Below, piece after piece: positions 1 to 8,466 of a stretch of DNA of 64,000 bases. Source of the DNA: Anaeromyxobacter diazotrophicus (GTDB lineage Bacteria; Myxococcota; Myxococcia; Myxococcales; Anaeromyxobacteraceae); contig NZ_BJTG01000004.1 of assembly GCF_013340205.1 (NCBI RefSeq), positions 124,001-188,000 of the forward strand. Reading direction: 5' to 3'. The first letter of the stretch is position 1. Each line of letters begins with the position of its first letter. The position numbers and the translations under genes are program-made. The notes beneath the pieces are model-generated. The model was not told where the DNA came from and ran no database searches. It worked only from the letters and a program-made list of their open reading frames with translations.

Positions 1-530
1 ATCCAGGAGGTCGCGTGCGAGATGAACTTGACCGTTCCCTGGGTGTGCTTCGTGACGTCGTGGCAGATCTGGCAGTCGTCGCGGGTCGGGTTCGCGATCC
101 CGAGGGCGGGGTGCGTGGCCGGGAGCGCCGTGAGCGTGTGGCAGTCGGTGCAGTTGAGCGTGCCCTGGTTCCACGCCACCGTGTGGGCGGGCGCGCCGAG
201 CGGGCTGTGGCAGCCGACGCCGCAGGTGGTCGGCGTGGTGCCGCTGCCGGGCGTGAGGGTGCCGGTGGCGGAGGTGCCGCCCGTGTACGTGTAGCCGTTG
301 AAGGCGAGGACGCCGCCACAGGGATGACACACGGCGCAGGCGATGCCGGACGCGTCGTGCTTGGCGTGCGCGCCGGTGGGCGTGCACTGCGTCGCGGTCG
401 CCGCCGGCCGCTTCGAGACGACACGCCGCTGCCACGTGGCGCCGTCGGCGCTCCCGCCACAGCCGGCGACGAGGAGCGAGAGCCCCGCCGCCGCGGCCAG
501 CGTCGCCGACCACCTTGTCGTGCGCGTCAT
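1..530 (-). CDS. Multiheme c-type cytochrome lipoprotein, CxxCH family (3' end outside window)
   Basis: Only the first 176 codons are present; the gene continues past position 1. The ATG at 530 follows a G-rich Shine-Dalgarno sequence. Residues 1-24 look like a lipoprotein signal with lipobox V-A-G-C24. Heme-type motifs visible are CAVCH, CGVGCH (CX3CH), CTDCH and CQICH. The order and spacing match the N-terminus of the next gene upstream (772-2796), so the two are paralogs that share an N-terminal cap of about four motifs. It is expected to be a periplasm- or outer-membrane-anchored electron carrier. It lies 241 bp downstream of its paralog, with a strong hairpin between, so it may have separate expression. 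Confidence 0.85.
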   Translation of the reverse strand, partial: MTRTTRWSATLAAAAGLSLLVAGCGGSADGATWQRRVVSKRPAATATQCTPTGAHAKHDASGIACAVCHPCGGVLAFNGYTYTGGTSATGTLTPGSGTTPTTCGVGCHSPLGAPAHTVAWNQGTLNCTDCHTLTALPATHPALGIANPTRDDCQICHDVTKHTQGTVKFISHATSW

Positions 531-710
531 GCTTCCCCCCTGCTCGGACCTTCGCCGATCAGGCGAGGGCCAGTGTCGCCGCGTACCATGGTCCCAGGCG
601 TCAAGACCTTGACGCGGATCCAGCGGTGTGAGGTCAGGTGGGGCGAGGCGAGTTGGCGCTGAGTCAAACCGCGGCGACGGGCCGCAGGCGCCCCTCGTGA
701 GCTGAAGCGG

Positions 711-746
711 CCGGCGCTCCCTCCCCGTGCCGGGAAGGGGCGCCGG
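711..746 (-). terminator. Long hairpin after the second cytochrome gene
   Basis: CCGGCG (711-716) pairs with CGCCGG (741-746). The stem continues inward through 725/732 with one C-A mismatch and one T-G wobble, giving about 15 pairs around a 6-nt loop. It starts 26 bp after the stop of the 772-2796 gene. No U-tract follows, so it could be a terminator or an mRNA-stabilising 3' structure. Confidence 0.5.
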
Positions 747-771
747 TCCATTCAGGAAGCGGTCGCCACCG

Positions 772-2796
772 TCAGTGACAGCCGAAGCACGTCGACTTCC
801 ACGTCGGCGTGACCTCGACCGTGCCGTTCACGTGCAGCGCCGGGTTGGTGATGACCGAGCCGGCGCTCCCGGAAGAGGCGTCGGGGTGGCAGAGCTCGCA
901 CTGGCTCCCGCCGGGGTGGCCGACGTGCCAGTACCCGTTCTTGTTCGGCGGGTTGCCGTGGCAGGAGGTGCAGGTCATCGGCCCGTCGGTCCAGAGCGGG
1001 AGGCCGTTGCCGCCGCTGTAGCTGGTCGTGACCTGGACCGGCTGATCGACCGAATAGTCCCAGGCGGTGTACGTGTACGTCCCCGAGTAACCGCCGTGGC
1101 AGTACGTGCTGGCGCAGGTCGCGGTGGCGCGGTTCCAGGAGGGGTTGGCGCCCCCCGCCGTGGCGAGCCCGCCGAACGTCAGGTGGGCCATGCCGTTCAT
1201 GATGTGGCCAGGGGTGAACACGTCGGTGATGGCGGTGTGGCAGCTCGTGCACGCCACCGGGCCGGAGAGGGCGCTGCCCGCGAGGTGGAGGGTGTGGGCG
1301 CCCACGCGGACCGGGTCGGCGGCGTTGCCCCAGGTGGCGCGGGGCGGGGCGCCGGTCTGGCTGTCCACGCCGCCGTGGCACATGAGGCAGTTCTTCGACC
1401 ACGCGAGGACGGTGCCGTCGGGCTGCGTCCGGTCGTGGCACTGGCCGCAGGCGACCTGGGCCAGGCCGCCGGAGAGGTCCTGGCCGTGGCAGGCCTGGCA
1501 AGGACCGAGGCCGCGCTCCGCCGCGTAGGCGTGGAAGCTCGTGCTCGCCGTGTCCATCCACGACGGGTCGTGGCCGGTGGACTGCACCACGCCGTCGAGG
1601 TGCATGCCGCCCTGGCTGGGCGGGATGATCTGGCCGGCCGCGTCCATGGTCTTCGCGTGGCAGACCGCGCAGCCGGTCAGCTCGGCGGCCACCACCGGGT
1701 GCTGCGCCGTCGCGGGCGGGAGACCGTGGCAGGTGCCACAGGCGCCCTGGGACGGGCCGCCGGTCCAGACGGGCTGCGCCGTCCCGTGGCAATAGGTGTT
1801 GCTGCAGGTGGCGGTGGTCCGGTCCCAGGCCGGCGCCACGGCGCCGACGCGCAGGGCGAGCCCGCCGAACGTCACCGTGGCGGTGTCGCCGTCGAGGTGG
1901 CCGATCGCGAAGGCGTCGGCCGGCTTCACGTGGCAGAGCTCGCAGTCGAAGGCGGGCGCGAGCGCGCTGCCGCCGGCGTGCGGGGCGTGCGCGCCCACCC
2001 GCACGAGGTCGGCGTCCTTCCCCCAGGTGGTGCGCGGCGGGGCGCCGCTCGCGTCGTTCTGGCCGCCGTGGCACATGGTGCAGTTCTTCGCCCAGGTGGT
2101 CACGCCGGCCGGCAGGTTCGCGTCGTGGCAGGAGGCGCAGGCGACGCCGCTCGCGCCGCCGGTGAGGTCGCGGCCGTGGCAGTCCTCGCACGCAGCGAGG
2201 CCGCGGTTCGCGGAGAACGCGTGGAAGCTCGGATCCGTCTGGGCCATCCAGGCGGGCTCGTGCGCCCGCAGCTTCACCTTGCCGCTCGTGTGCTGCGACT
2301 GGTCGTGGCAGCCGAGGCAGGTGTCGCGGGTGACCGCGTCGGGCAGCTTCGGGTGTCCCGGCGCGAGCGCGGTGGTGCTGTGGCAGGCGGTGCAGTCGAG
2401 CGGCCCCGCCGTGCCCCAGGTGACGTAGTGCGGATCGCTCCCGAGCGGCGCGTGGCAGGCGACGGCGCAGGTGGTCTGGCCGGCCGCGGAGCCGACCAGC
2501 ACCGTGCCGCCGGCCGTGCCGGTGCCGCCGGGATAGGCGTAGGCGCTGAAGCCGTACGTCCCGCCGTCCGGGTGGCAGACGGCGCAGTCCATCCCCATCG
2601 CGGCGTGCTTGTCGTGCGCGCCGCTGCCGGTGCAGGTGGCCGGCGCGGTGAGCGCCTTCGAGGCAGCTGCCTTGGCGGCGGTGCCGGTCGCGGCGGACGG
2701 CGCGGTGCCGCCGCAGGCGGCGAGGACGAGGCCCATCCCAAGGCAGCAGAGGAGGGCGAGCTGGTGAATCGGCATCTCGAAGCTCGAGCGTGTCAT
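772..2796 (-). CDS. Multiheme c-type cytochrome lipoprotein, about 19 heme motifs
   Basis: 674 residues. The ATG at 2796 is preceded by GAGGGGG; a longer in-frame extension to 2907 would overlap the upstream gene and lacks a signal peptide. Lipobox L-A-A-C28. I count 16 CxxCH, two CX4CH (CSNTYCH and CASTYCH) and one CX3CH. Two modules of about 230 residues each repeat the order seen in the upstream gene: an FHA(Y/F)..ERG or ANRG segment, CxACHGQDL, CxQCH, CTMCHGG, a GAPPRxTWG turn, GAH, a CxxCHxxxxD segment, then the CX4CH. This is the family of Geobacter-type CxxxxCH...CxxCH repeat cytochromes, which carry electrons in metal-reducing bacteria. It starts 22 bp after the stop of the giant paralog and is likely co-transcribed with it. 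The specific electron acceptor cannot be told from sequence. Confidence 0.9.
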   Translation of the reverse strand: MTRSSFEMPIHQLALLCCLGMGLVLAACGGTAPSAATGTAAKAAASKALTAPATCTGSGAHDKHAAMGMDCAVCHPDGGTYGFSAYAYPGGTGTAGGTVLVGSAAGQTTCAVACHAPLGSDPHYVTWGTAGPLDCTACHSTTALAPGHPKLPDAVTRDTCLGCHDQSQHTSGKVKLRAHEPAWMAQTDPSFHAFSANRGLAACEDCHGRDLTGGASGVACASCHDANLPAGVTTWAKNCTMCHGGQNDASGAPPRTTWGKDADLVRVGAHAPHAGGSALAPAFDCELCHVKPADAFAIGHLDGDTATVTFGGLALRVGAVAPAWDRTTATCSNTYCHGTAQPVWTGGPSQGACGTCHGLPPATAQHPVVAAELTGCAVCHAKTMDAAGQIIPPSQGGMHLDGVVQSTGHDPSWMDTASTSFHAYAAERGLGPCQACHGQDLSGGLAQVACGQCHDRTQPDGTVLAWSKNCLMCHGGVDSQTGAPPRATWGNAADPVRVGAHTLHLAGSALSGPVACTSCHTAITDVFTPGHIMNGMAHLTFGGLATAGGANPSWNRATATCASTYCHGGYSGTYTYTAWDYSVDQPVQVTTSYSGGNGLPLWTDGPMTCTSCHGNPPNKNGYWHVGHPGGSQCELCHPDASSGSAGSVITNPALHVNGTVEVTPTWKSTCFGCH
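866..2253. repeat. Two tandem ~690-bp cytochrome modules
   Basis: The WM-(AQ/DT) segments that open the modules sit at about 2247 and 1557, exactly 690 bp apart. Each unit encodes six or seven heme motifs. The same unit, with the same period, occurs four times in the upstream gene. Boundaries are approximate. Confidence 0.75.
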
Positions 2797-2818
2797 GGTT
2801 CGGTTCCCCCTCGGTGCG

Positions 2819-5800
2819 CTAGTGGCCCCAGCCGCCGCTGCCGCCGCTTCCACTGTCCCAGGTCTCGCTGCCGTGGCAGGTCGGGGAGCAGGTCCGCGTC
2901 GAGGCATTCCAGCTGCGGATGCGCGAGCCGTTCACCTCGATGACGCCGTTCACGTGCCGCGTCTTGTCCACGGTCGTGCTGGTGTAGGTGCCGCCGTGGC
3001 AGTAGCTGCAGGACACCCGGTGCGCGCTCTCGCTGCTGTGCCGGCCGGTGCTCGGAGGCGTGCCATGGCAGGCGGTGCACGACGTGATGCTGCCGGACCA
3101 CGCCGGCGTCTGCAGCGTGCCGCCGGAGCTCGAGCCGCTCACGTCCTTCACGGCGTGGCACCAGGTCGAGGCGCAGCTCGCGGCCGTCGTCCCGCTGCGC
3201 GCGGTATAGGTGCCGACGTTGAAGCTCGCGCTCGTGCCGTTCGTGAAGGCGACGTTCGTGACGCCGTTCGCGTGCGTCGAGGTGTAGGTCCCGACGCTCG
3301 GATGGCAGTCCTGGCAGGCGATGCCGCTCGTGTACGTCTTGCCGGCCACGTGGGCCTGGTGCGCGCCGACGCGGAGGCCGGTCGAGGCGCCGAGCGTGTC
3401 GACCGGCGGGGCAGCGTTGAGCGGCGCGGCCGCGGTGGCGGTCTGGCCCGCCTTGCCGTGGCAGGAGGTGCAGGTCATCGCCACGACATCGAGCGCGCCG
3501 TTCGCGTGCGTTGCCTTGTTGACGCTCGTCGCCGTGTAGCCGGTGTGGCAGTTGCCGCACGCGGTGTTCTGCGGGTGGCCGCCGCCGGGGGGCGCCCCGT
3601 GGCAGGAGGTGCACGAGAGCGTCACGTCCTGCGCCCAGGCGATGGTCGCGTTCGCGCCGTTCTTGAACGCGCCGTGGCAGTACGTGCTGGCGCAGCTCGT
3701 CCCGTTCCAGGTGGGGTTGGGCGTGACGCCGCCCCAGCTCGCGTTCTTCGCCAGCGGGCCGAAGGCGAAGGCGACCGCGCCGTTCGCGTGGCTCGTGTCG
3801 CCCGCCGCCGGCACGGCGTTGAAGTGGCACTCCGCGCAGCCGATCGGCGCCGCCCGGAAGTTGGCCTGGTTCACGTGGCCGAGGTGGGCGCCCACGCCGC
3901 GCGCCGTCACCGCCGCGCTCCCGTGGCTGTCGACCGGCGGCGCCGCCTGGACGTTCGCATCCGCGCCGGAGATCCCGGCGCGGGTCCCGTCGCCGTGGCA
4001 GAGGCTGCAGGTCATGGGGACCACGTCGACCTTGCCGTTCACGTGCGCCGCGGCGTTGACCGTCGTCGCGGTGTAGCCGGCGTGGCAGGTGCCGCAGTCG
4101 GTGCGCGCGACGTGGCCGGAGGTCGGCGGGAGGCCGTGGCAGGTGCCGCAGGCGTCCTGCGTGCCGTCCACCTTGGTCCAGACCGGCTTCGTGAGGGTGC
4201 CGCCGGAGAGCGCGGTGCCGTGGCAGCTCGCGGTCGCGCAGGTGGCGCTCGCGCGGTCCCAGCCGAGCGAGGCGCTCACCTCGGCCGACCCGGCGCCGAG
4301 GTGGCCCGCCGCGAAGGCGTCGGCCGGCTTCACGTGGCAGGCGCCGCAGTCGATGGGCGAGGAGAGCTTCGCGCCGACGTGGGACGAGTGCGCGCCGACG
4401 CGGACGAGGTCGGCCGCCTGGCCCCAGGTGGTGCGGGGCGGCGCGCCGGTCGCGTTGTCGGTGCCGCCGTGGCAGGTGGTGCAGCGCGACGCCCAGCCCG
4501 CCCCGTGGCACTGCGCGCAGGCCACGCCGGCGGAGCCGCCGTCGAGCGCCGCGCCGTGGCAGCTCTGGCAGGTGGCGAGGCCCTGGTTCGCCGTGAAGGC
4601 GTGGAAGCCTGGGCTCGCCTGATCACCCCAGCTGGCCGGGTGGTAGGCGTTGTTCTGGACCGTGCCGTCGAGGTGCTGGCCAGCCGGATAGGGCTTCACG
4701 GCGCCCGTGGCGTCGACGGAGCCCTGGTGGCACATGGCGCACGAGCCGAGGCCGCCCGAGACGGCCGGGTGCGGCGCCGGCGGCGGCGCGCCGTGGCAGG
4801 TGCCGCACTTCGCCTGCGTGCCGTCGAGCGTGGTCCAGGTGGGTTTCGTGTTCGTGCCGCCCTGGAGCGTCGCGCCGTGGCAGTAGGTGCTGGCGCAGGT
4901 CGCCGAGGAGCGATCCCAGGTCGGGACGAGCGAGCCGGTGGTCGCGACGCCGCCGAAGGTCACGGTCGCGAGCGGGCCGTCCACGTGGCCGGCGCTCAGC
5001 GCGTCGGCCGGGGTGACGTGGCAGACGACGCAGTCGTAGGCCTGCGCGCGGGCGCTGCCGCCGACGTGCGCGCCGTGCGCTCCGGTCCGCACGGCGTCGC
5101 CGGACTGGCCCCAGGTGGCCTTGGGGGGCGCGCCGGTCGCGTTGTCTGTACCGCCGTGGCACATCGTGCAGGTGGTCTTCCAGGCCGCCCCGTGGCACTG
5201 GGCGCAGGAGACGCCGGCGAAGCCGCCGCCGAGGTCCTGCCCGTGGCAGGTCTGGCAGGCGGCGAGGCCCCGGTTCGCGGAGAGGGCGTGGAAGCTCGCG
5301 CTGGCCGGATCGACCCAGCTCGGGTCGTGGCTCGCCTTCACGTCCACCGCGCCGTCGAGGTGCTTGCCGCCGGCGCTGGTCGGCTTCACCGCGCCCGAGG
5401 CGTCCACCGAGTCGGGGTGGCAGACCGCGCAGCCGGTGAGCTCGGCAGCGACCGCCGGGTGCGCGCCGCCGGGCGGGAGGCCGTGGCAGGTGCCGCAGGA
5501 GGCCTGGCCCTGGCCGATCTTCGTCCAGTCGGGGAGGTTCTGCGCGTTGCCGTTCGGGAAGGCGCCGTGGCAGTAGGTGCTGGCGCAGGTGGGCGCGGCC
5601 CGGTTCCAGGGCGGCGGCGCGGCGCCGCCCGCGAGCGCGAGCCCGCCGAGCTGGACCGCCGCCGTCGCGCCGTCGATGTGTCCCGGGGCGAAGGCGTCGG
5701 CGGGCTTCACGTGGCAGAGCGCGCAGTCGTAACCCGGCGCGGACGCGCTCGCCTTCACGTGCGCGGTGTGGGCGCCGACGCGGACGAGGTCGGCCGCGTG

Positions 5801-7000
5801 GCCCCAGGTCGCCTTGGGCGGCGCGCCGCTCGGCTCGTGGGAGCCGCCGTGGCACATGGTGCAGGTGGTCGCCCACGCGGCGCCGTGGCACTGCGCGCAG
5901 GAGACGCCGGTGAAGCCGCCCGCGAGGTCCTGCCCGTGGCAGCTCTGGCAGGCGCCGAGGCCGCGGTTGGCGGAGGTCGCGTGGAAGTCGGGGCTCACCG
6001 GCGCCATCCAGGTGGTGGAGTGGCCGGCGGTCACGTCGACCGCGCCGTCGAGGTGCTTCCCGCCCGGCCCAGGCAGCACCTTGCCGGCGGCGTCGACCGA
6101 GGCGGGGTGGCACGTCGCGCAGCCGGTCAGGTCGCCCGGGACGGACGGGTGCGTGCCGCCCGGCGGGAGCGCGTGACACGTGCCGCACTTCGCCTGCTCC
6201 TTGCCGACCTGCGTCCAGTCGGGCGCGTTCTGCGCATTGCCGTTCTTGAAGTTGCCGTGGCAGTACGTCCCGGAGCAGGTGGGCGCCGCGCGGTCCCAGG
6301 CGGCCGGGGTGGCGCCCCCCTGGACCGCCAGGCCGCCGAAGGTGACGGTGGCGTTCGGGCCGTCGACGTGGCCCGGGTCGAGGGCGTCGGTCGGGACCAC
6401 GTGGCAGACGTCGCAGGCGAGCGCCTGGGCGGTGGCGCTGCCCGCCACGTGCGCGGTGTGCGCGCCGACGCGGACGGCGTCGCCCGAGTTGCCGTAGGTG
6501 GCCTTCGGCGGCGCGCCGGTCGTCCCATCGGTGCCGCCGTGGCACATGGTGCAGCTCGTCCGCCACGTGGGCCCGTGGCAGCTCTGGCACCCGACGGTCG
6601 TCTGGCCGCCGACGCCGTCCAGGTTCGCGCCGTGGCAGGTCTGGCAGTCGGAGAGCTTCCGGTTGGCGGCCAGCGCGTGGAAGGCGGGGCTCGCCGGGTC
6701 CATCCAGGTGGCGCCGTGGCCGGTGGTGATGCCGCCGCACGGGTGGCAGTCCGCGCACGTGTACCCGGCCGCCTTGAACTCCTGGTGGCTGGCGGCCGCG
6801 GTGGGGGCGTTGAGCGCGCGAGCGCCCGGGGCCACGCGCCGGGCGGCAGTGGCCGGCGAGGCGGCCGGCGGCGTCGCGGCGGCGGAGCCCGCTCCCGTAG
6901 CGGCCGGGCCTTGTCCGCCACAGGCGAGGAGCAGTGCGGCGAGGGAGCACAGCGCTCCCCGGTGCATGCGCGGAGCCGGGATACCCGGACGTGATGGCAT
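2819..7000 (-). CDS. Giant modular multiheme cytochrome lipoprotein (~40 heme motifs)
   Basis: 1393 residues. The ATG at 7000 follows GGGGG; M12 is an alternative start. Lipobox L-L-A-C27 marks a lipoprotein. I count 33 CxxCH motifs, six CX4CH motifs (CSGTYCH, CASTYCH three times, CATASCH, CASTWCH) and a terminal CX3CH (CSPTCH), so up to 40 hemes. Residues ~98-1020 consist of four tandem modules of 229-232 residues, each with about six CxxCH and one CX4CH in fixed order; the C-terminal third is more divergent. The CX4CH motif falls at the same place in each module, so it is conserved and not random. The likely role is a periplasmic or outer-surface electron conduit in metal or other respiration, as known for this Geobacter-like family; location and partner are inferred. 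It heads the operon, with the 19-heme paralog 22 bp downstream. Confidence 0.92.
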   Translation of the reverse strand: MPSRPGIPAPRMHRGALCSLAALLLACGGQGPAATGAGSAAATPPAASPATAARRVAPGARALNAPTAAASHQEFKAAGYTCADCHPCGGITTGHGATWMDPASPAFHALAANRKLSDCQTCHGANLDGVGGQTTVGCQSCHGPTWRTSCTMCHGGTDGTTGAPPKATYGNSGDAVRVGAHTAHVAGSATAQALACDVCHVVPTDALDPGHVDGPNATVTFGGLAVQGGATPAAWDRAAPTCSGTYCHGNFKNGNAQNAPDWTQVGKEQAKCGTCHALPPGGTHPSVPGDLTGCATCHPASVDAAGKVLPGPGGKHLDGAVDVTAGHSTTWMAPVSPDFHATSANRGLGACQSCHGQDLAGGFTGVSCAQCHGAAWATTCTMCHGGSHEPSGAPPKATWGHAADLVRVGAHTAHVKASASAPGYDCALCHVKPADAFAPGHIDGATAAVQLGGLALAGGAAPPPWNRAAPTCASTYCHGAFPNGNAQNLPDWTKIGQGQASCGTCHGLPPGGAHPAVAAELTGCAVCHPDSVDASGAVKPTSAGGKHLDGAVDVKASHDPSWVDPASASFHALSANRGLAACQTCHGQDLGGGFAGVSCAQCHGAAWKTTCTMCHGGTDNATGAPPKATWGQSGDAVRTGAHGAHVGGSARAQAYDCVVCHVTPADALSAGHVDGPLATVTFGGVATTGSLVPTWDRSSATCASTYCHGATLQGGTNTKPTWTTLDGTQAKCGTCHGAPPPAPHPAVSGGLGSCAMCHQGSVDATGAVKPYPAGQHLDGTVQNNAYHPASWGDQASPGFHAFTANQGLATCQSCHGAALDGGSAGVACAQCHGAGWASRCTTCHGGTDNATGAPPRTTWGQAADLVRVGAHSSHVGAKLSSPIDCGACHVKPADAFAAGHLGAGSAEVSASLGWDRASATCATASCHGTALSGGTLTKPVWTKVDGTQDACGTCHGLPPTSGHVARTDCGTCHAGYTATTVNAAAHVNGKVDVVPMTCSLCHGDGTRAGISGADANVQAAPPVDSHGSAAVTARGVGAHLGHVNQANFRAAPIGCAECHFNAVPAAGDTSHANGAVAFAFGPLAKNASWGGVTPNPTWNGTSCASTYCHGAFKNGANATIAWAQDVTLSCTSCHGAPPGGGHPQNTACGNCHTGYTATSVNKATHANGALDVVAMTCTSCHGKAGQTATAAAPLNAAPPVDTLGASTGLRVGAHQAHVAGKTYTSGIACQDCHPSVGTYTSTHANGVTNVAFTNGTSASFNVGTYTARSGTTAASCASTWCHAVKDVSGSSSGGTLQTPAWSGSITSCTACHGTPPSTGRHSSESAHRVSCSYCHGGTYTSTTVDKTRHVNGVIEVNGSRIRSWNASTRTCSPTCHGSETWDSGSGGSGGWGH
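3940..6710. repeat. Four tandem ~690-bp cytochrome modules
   Basis: Aligned module starts (TWMDPAS, TWMAPVS, SWVDPAS, SWGDQAS) lie at about 6703, 6007, 5314 and 4627, so the periods are 696, 693 and 687 bp. The units encode nearly identical segments such as CTMCHGGTD and CAQCHGA. The regular period is a sign of internal duplication followed by divergence. Confidence 0.85.
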
Positions 7001-7130
7001 CGTGAACCCCCATACGCTCCGCGCGCCGCCACGCCTCGCGGGCGCGAGGAGTCGGGTGCTGGAGCCGAGCCGAGCTGCGAAGGCGTCACGGTTAGCAAAT
7101 GTCGGCGAGCCTGCCTACACTCCGCGTCTC

Positions 7131-7153
7131 GCGTGCGGCAACGTGCCGCACGC
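7131..7153. promoter_or_regulatory. Perfect 10-bp inverted repeat upstream of the giant cytochrome
   Basis: GCGTGCGGCA, a 3-nt spacer ACG, then TGCCGCACGC. The arms are perfectly complementary. It lies 131 bp upstream of the cytochrome start and 144 bp past the stop of the isomerase gene, so it may be an operator for the cytochrome operon or a terminator of the isomerase gene. No U-tract is present. The rest of 7001-7296 shows no convincing promoter by eye. Confidence 0.4.
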
Positions 7154-7296
7154 AACGCAGGAACTGCATGATCGTCGTCACTAGGGGTAAGAAAACTCTG
7201 GGTTCAGTGGGTGAAGTGCCGCAAGAACCGCCTGCGCGGGTGAGAGGAAACCCCGCCCGTGGGAGGCGCCCTGCGAGAGCACGCCGCGCGCTTGAT

Positions 7297-8421
7297 TCAG
7301 CGCCGTCCCGAGGGCGGCGGCGGCAGCGACCCCTCGTCCAGGACCACCCGCGCCCCTCGCCGCAGCCGCGCGACGAGCGCGTCCACCGCCGCCTGGGCCC
7401 GCTCCCGGCGCAGCTGCTCACCGATGACCGCCCGGACTTCCTGGAAGGGCCGCGCACCGGCGGGAGTGACCACCGCCAGCTGCTCGCGGTAGCGCGCCTC
7501 GATCTCGCGGTCCGAGGGGAGGCCCGCCGCGCTCGCGGTGCGCCTCGCCAGCGCGCGCGCGAGCGCCTTGCGCTCGAAGAGCTGGAGCTGCGCCTCGACC
7601 TCCGGCCCCCGGCCGTGGCCGCGGGCGAGCGCCTCCCGCTCGAGGAGCGCTTGATCGTCGAGCGCGGCCGGCGGCCCCTTTTGCCGCTGGTCCGCGCGCG
7701 CCTGGCGCTGCCGCAGCCCGGCCACGTACCGCTCCAGCGCGGCCTGCCGCAGGCGGTGCTCCGCCTCGGCGCGCAGCTCCGGGTCCGCCTCGGGGAGCCG
7801 CGCCTCGTCGGCGATCTCGCGCTCGTGCACCACGAAGATCGTGTACCCCTTCGCCACCTGGACCGGGCCGGTGGGCGTGTCGAGCGGGGCGGCGAAGGCC
7901 GCCTCGGCGAGCGCGGGCGCGAGGTTCCGGCGCGCCACCCACCCCAGCACGCCCGACTTCGACTGGATGATGGGGTCGGGCGAGCCCTTCGCCTCGTCGA
8001 TGAGGCTCTCGCCGCCCCGGAGCCGCGCCAGCGAGCGCTCGGCCTCCTCGCGGGTGGCGCGCAGCACGAGCGAGAGCCGGACCTGGTCCTCGCGCGCGTG
8101 GAACGGCGGCACGAGGTCGGCGCGGGTGACGCGGACCGCGCGCCACACCTCCGCCTCGAGGAGGCTCTCGACCGCGAGCTGCCGGCGCGCGGCGGCCACG
8201 GCCTGCGCGAGCTCGGGCTCGCGCTGCAGCCCCTCGGCGCGCGCCGCCTGCGCCAGGAGCACCTCGCGGATCTCCGCCTCGAGCGCGGCGAGCATCGGGA
8301 GCCCCGCATCCTGGGCGCGGGCCGCCACCTCGTCGGAGGTGATCGCCTCGTCCTCGACCCGGGCGACCACGGCGCTCGACGGGGGGACGGCGAGCGCGGC
8401 GGCGAGGAGGAGCCCCAGCAT
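7297..8421 (-). CDS. PpiC/SurA-type peptidyl-prolyl cis-trans isomerase
   Basis: 374 residues with an N-terminal signal-like segment (1-17). Residues ~20-105 resemble the SurA N-terminal chaperone helices. Residues ~112-200 form a parvulin rotamase domain, recognised by the GVLGW motif at 157-161, the EAAFAAPLDTPTGPV segment and the closing YTIFVVHERE. A second helical region at 205-370 is rich in Arg, Ala and Glu. It probably helps fold secreted or outer-membrane proteins in the periplasm. It stands alone, with 296 bp before the cytochrome operon and 45 bp after the ADP-ribosylglycohydrolase. A link to cytochrome maturation is possible but not shown. Confidence 0.85.
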   Translation of the reverse strand: MLGLLLAAALAVPPSSAVVARVEDEAITSDEVAARAQDAGLPMLAALEAEIREVLLAQAARAEGLQREPELAQAVAAARRQLAVESLLEAEVWRAVRVTRADLVPPFHAREDQVRLSLVLRATREEAERSLARLRGGESLIDEAKGSPDPIIQSKSGVLGWVARRNLAPALAEAAFAAPLDTPTGPVQVAKGYTIFVVHEREIADEARLPEADPELRAEAEHRLRQAALERYVAGLRQRQARADQRQKGPPAALDDQALLEREALARGHGRGPEVEAQLQLFERKALARALARRTASAAGLPSDREIEARYREQLAVVTPAGARPFQEVRAVIGEQLRRERAQAAVDALVARLRRGARVVLDEGSLPPPPSGRR

Positions 8422-8466
8422 GGGAGCAGTATGGCACGCCGCGGGCCCAGCGGAGGGCGAGGGGCG

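Noticed and set aside
3940-6710. Regular repeats that might be taken for a CRISPR or satellite array
   Set aside because: The period of about 690 bp is a whole number of codons and encodes conserved heme motifs, so it is protein-level duplication.
2795-6994. A 1399-codon open frame on the plus strand opposite the giant cytochrome
   Set aside because: It is Arg/Gly/Ala/Val-rich with no domain. Long antisense frames are expected at this GC content, and the minus strand encodes a clear repeat cytochrome.
7001-7296. A sigma-54 promoter for the cytochrome operon
   Set aside because: GGCAC and TTGC words occur but not with the required spacing.
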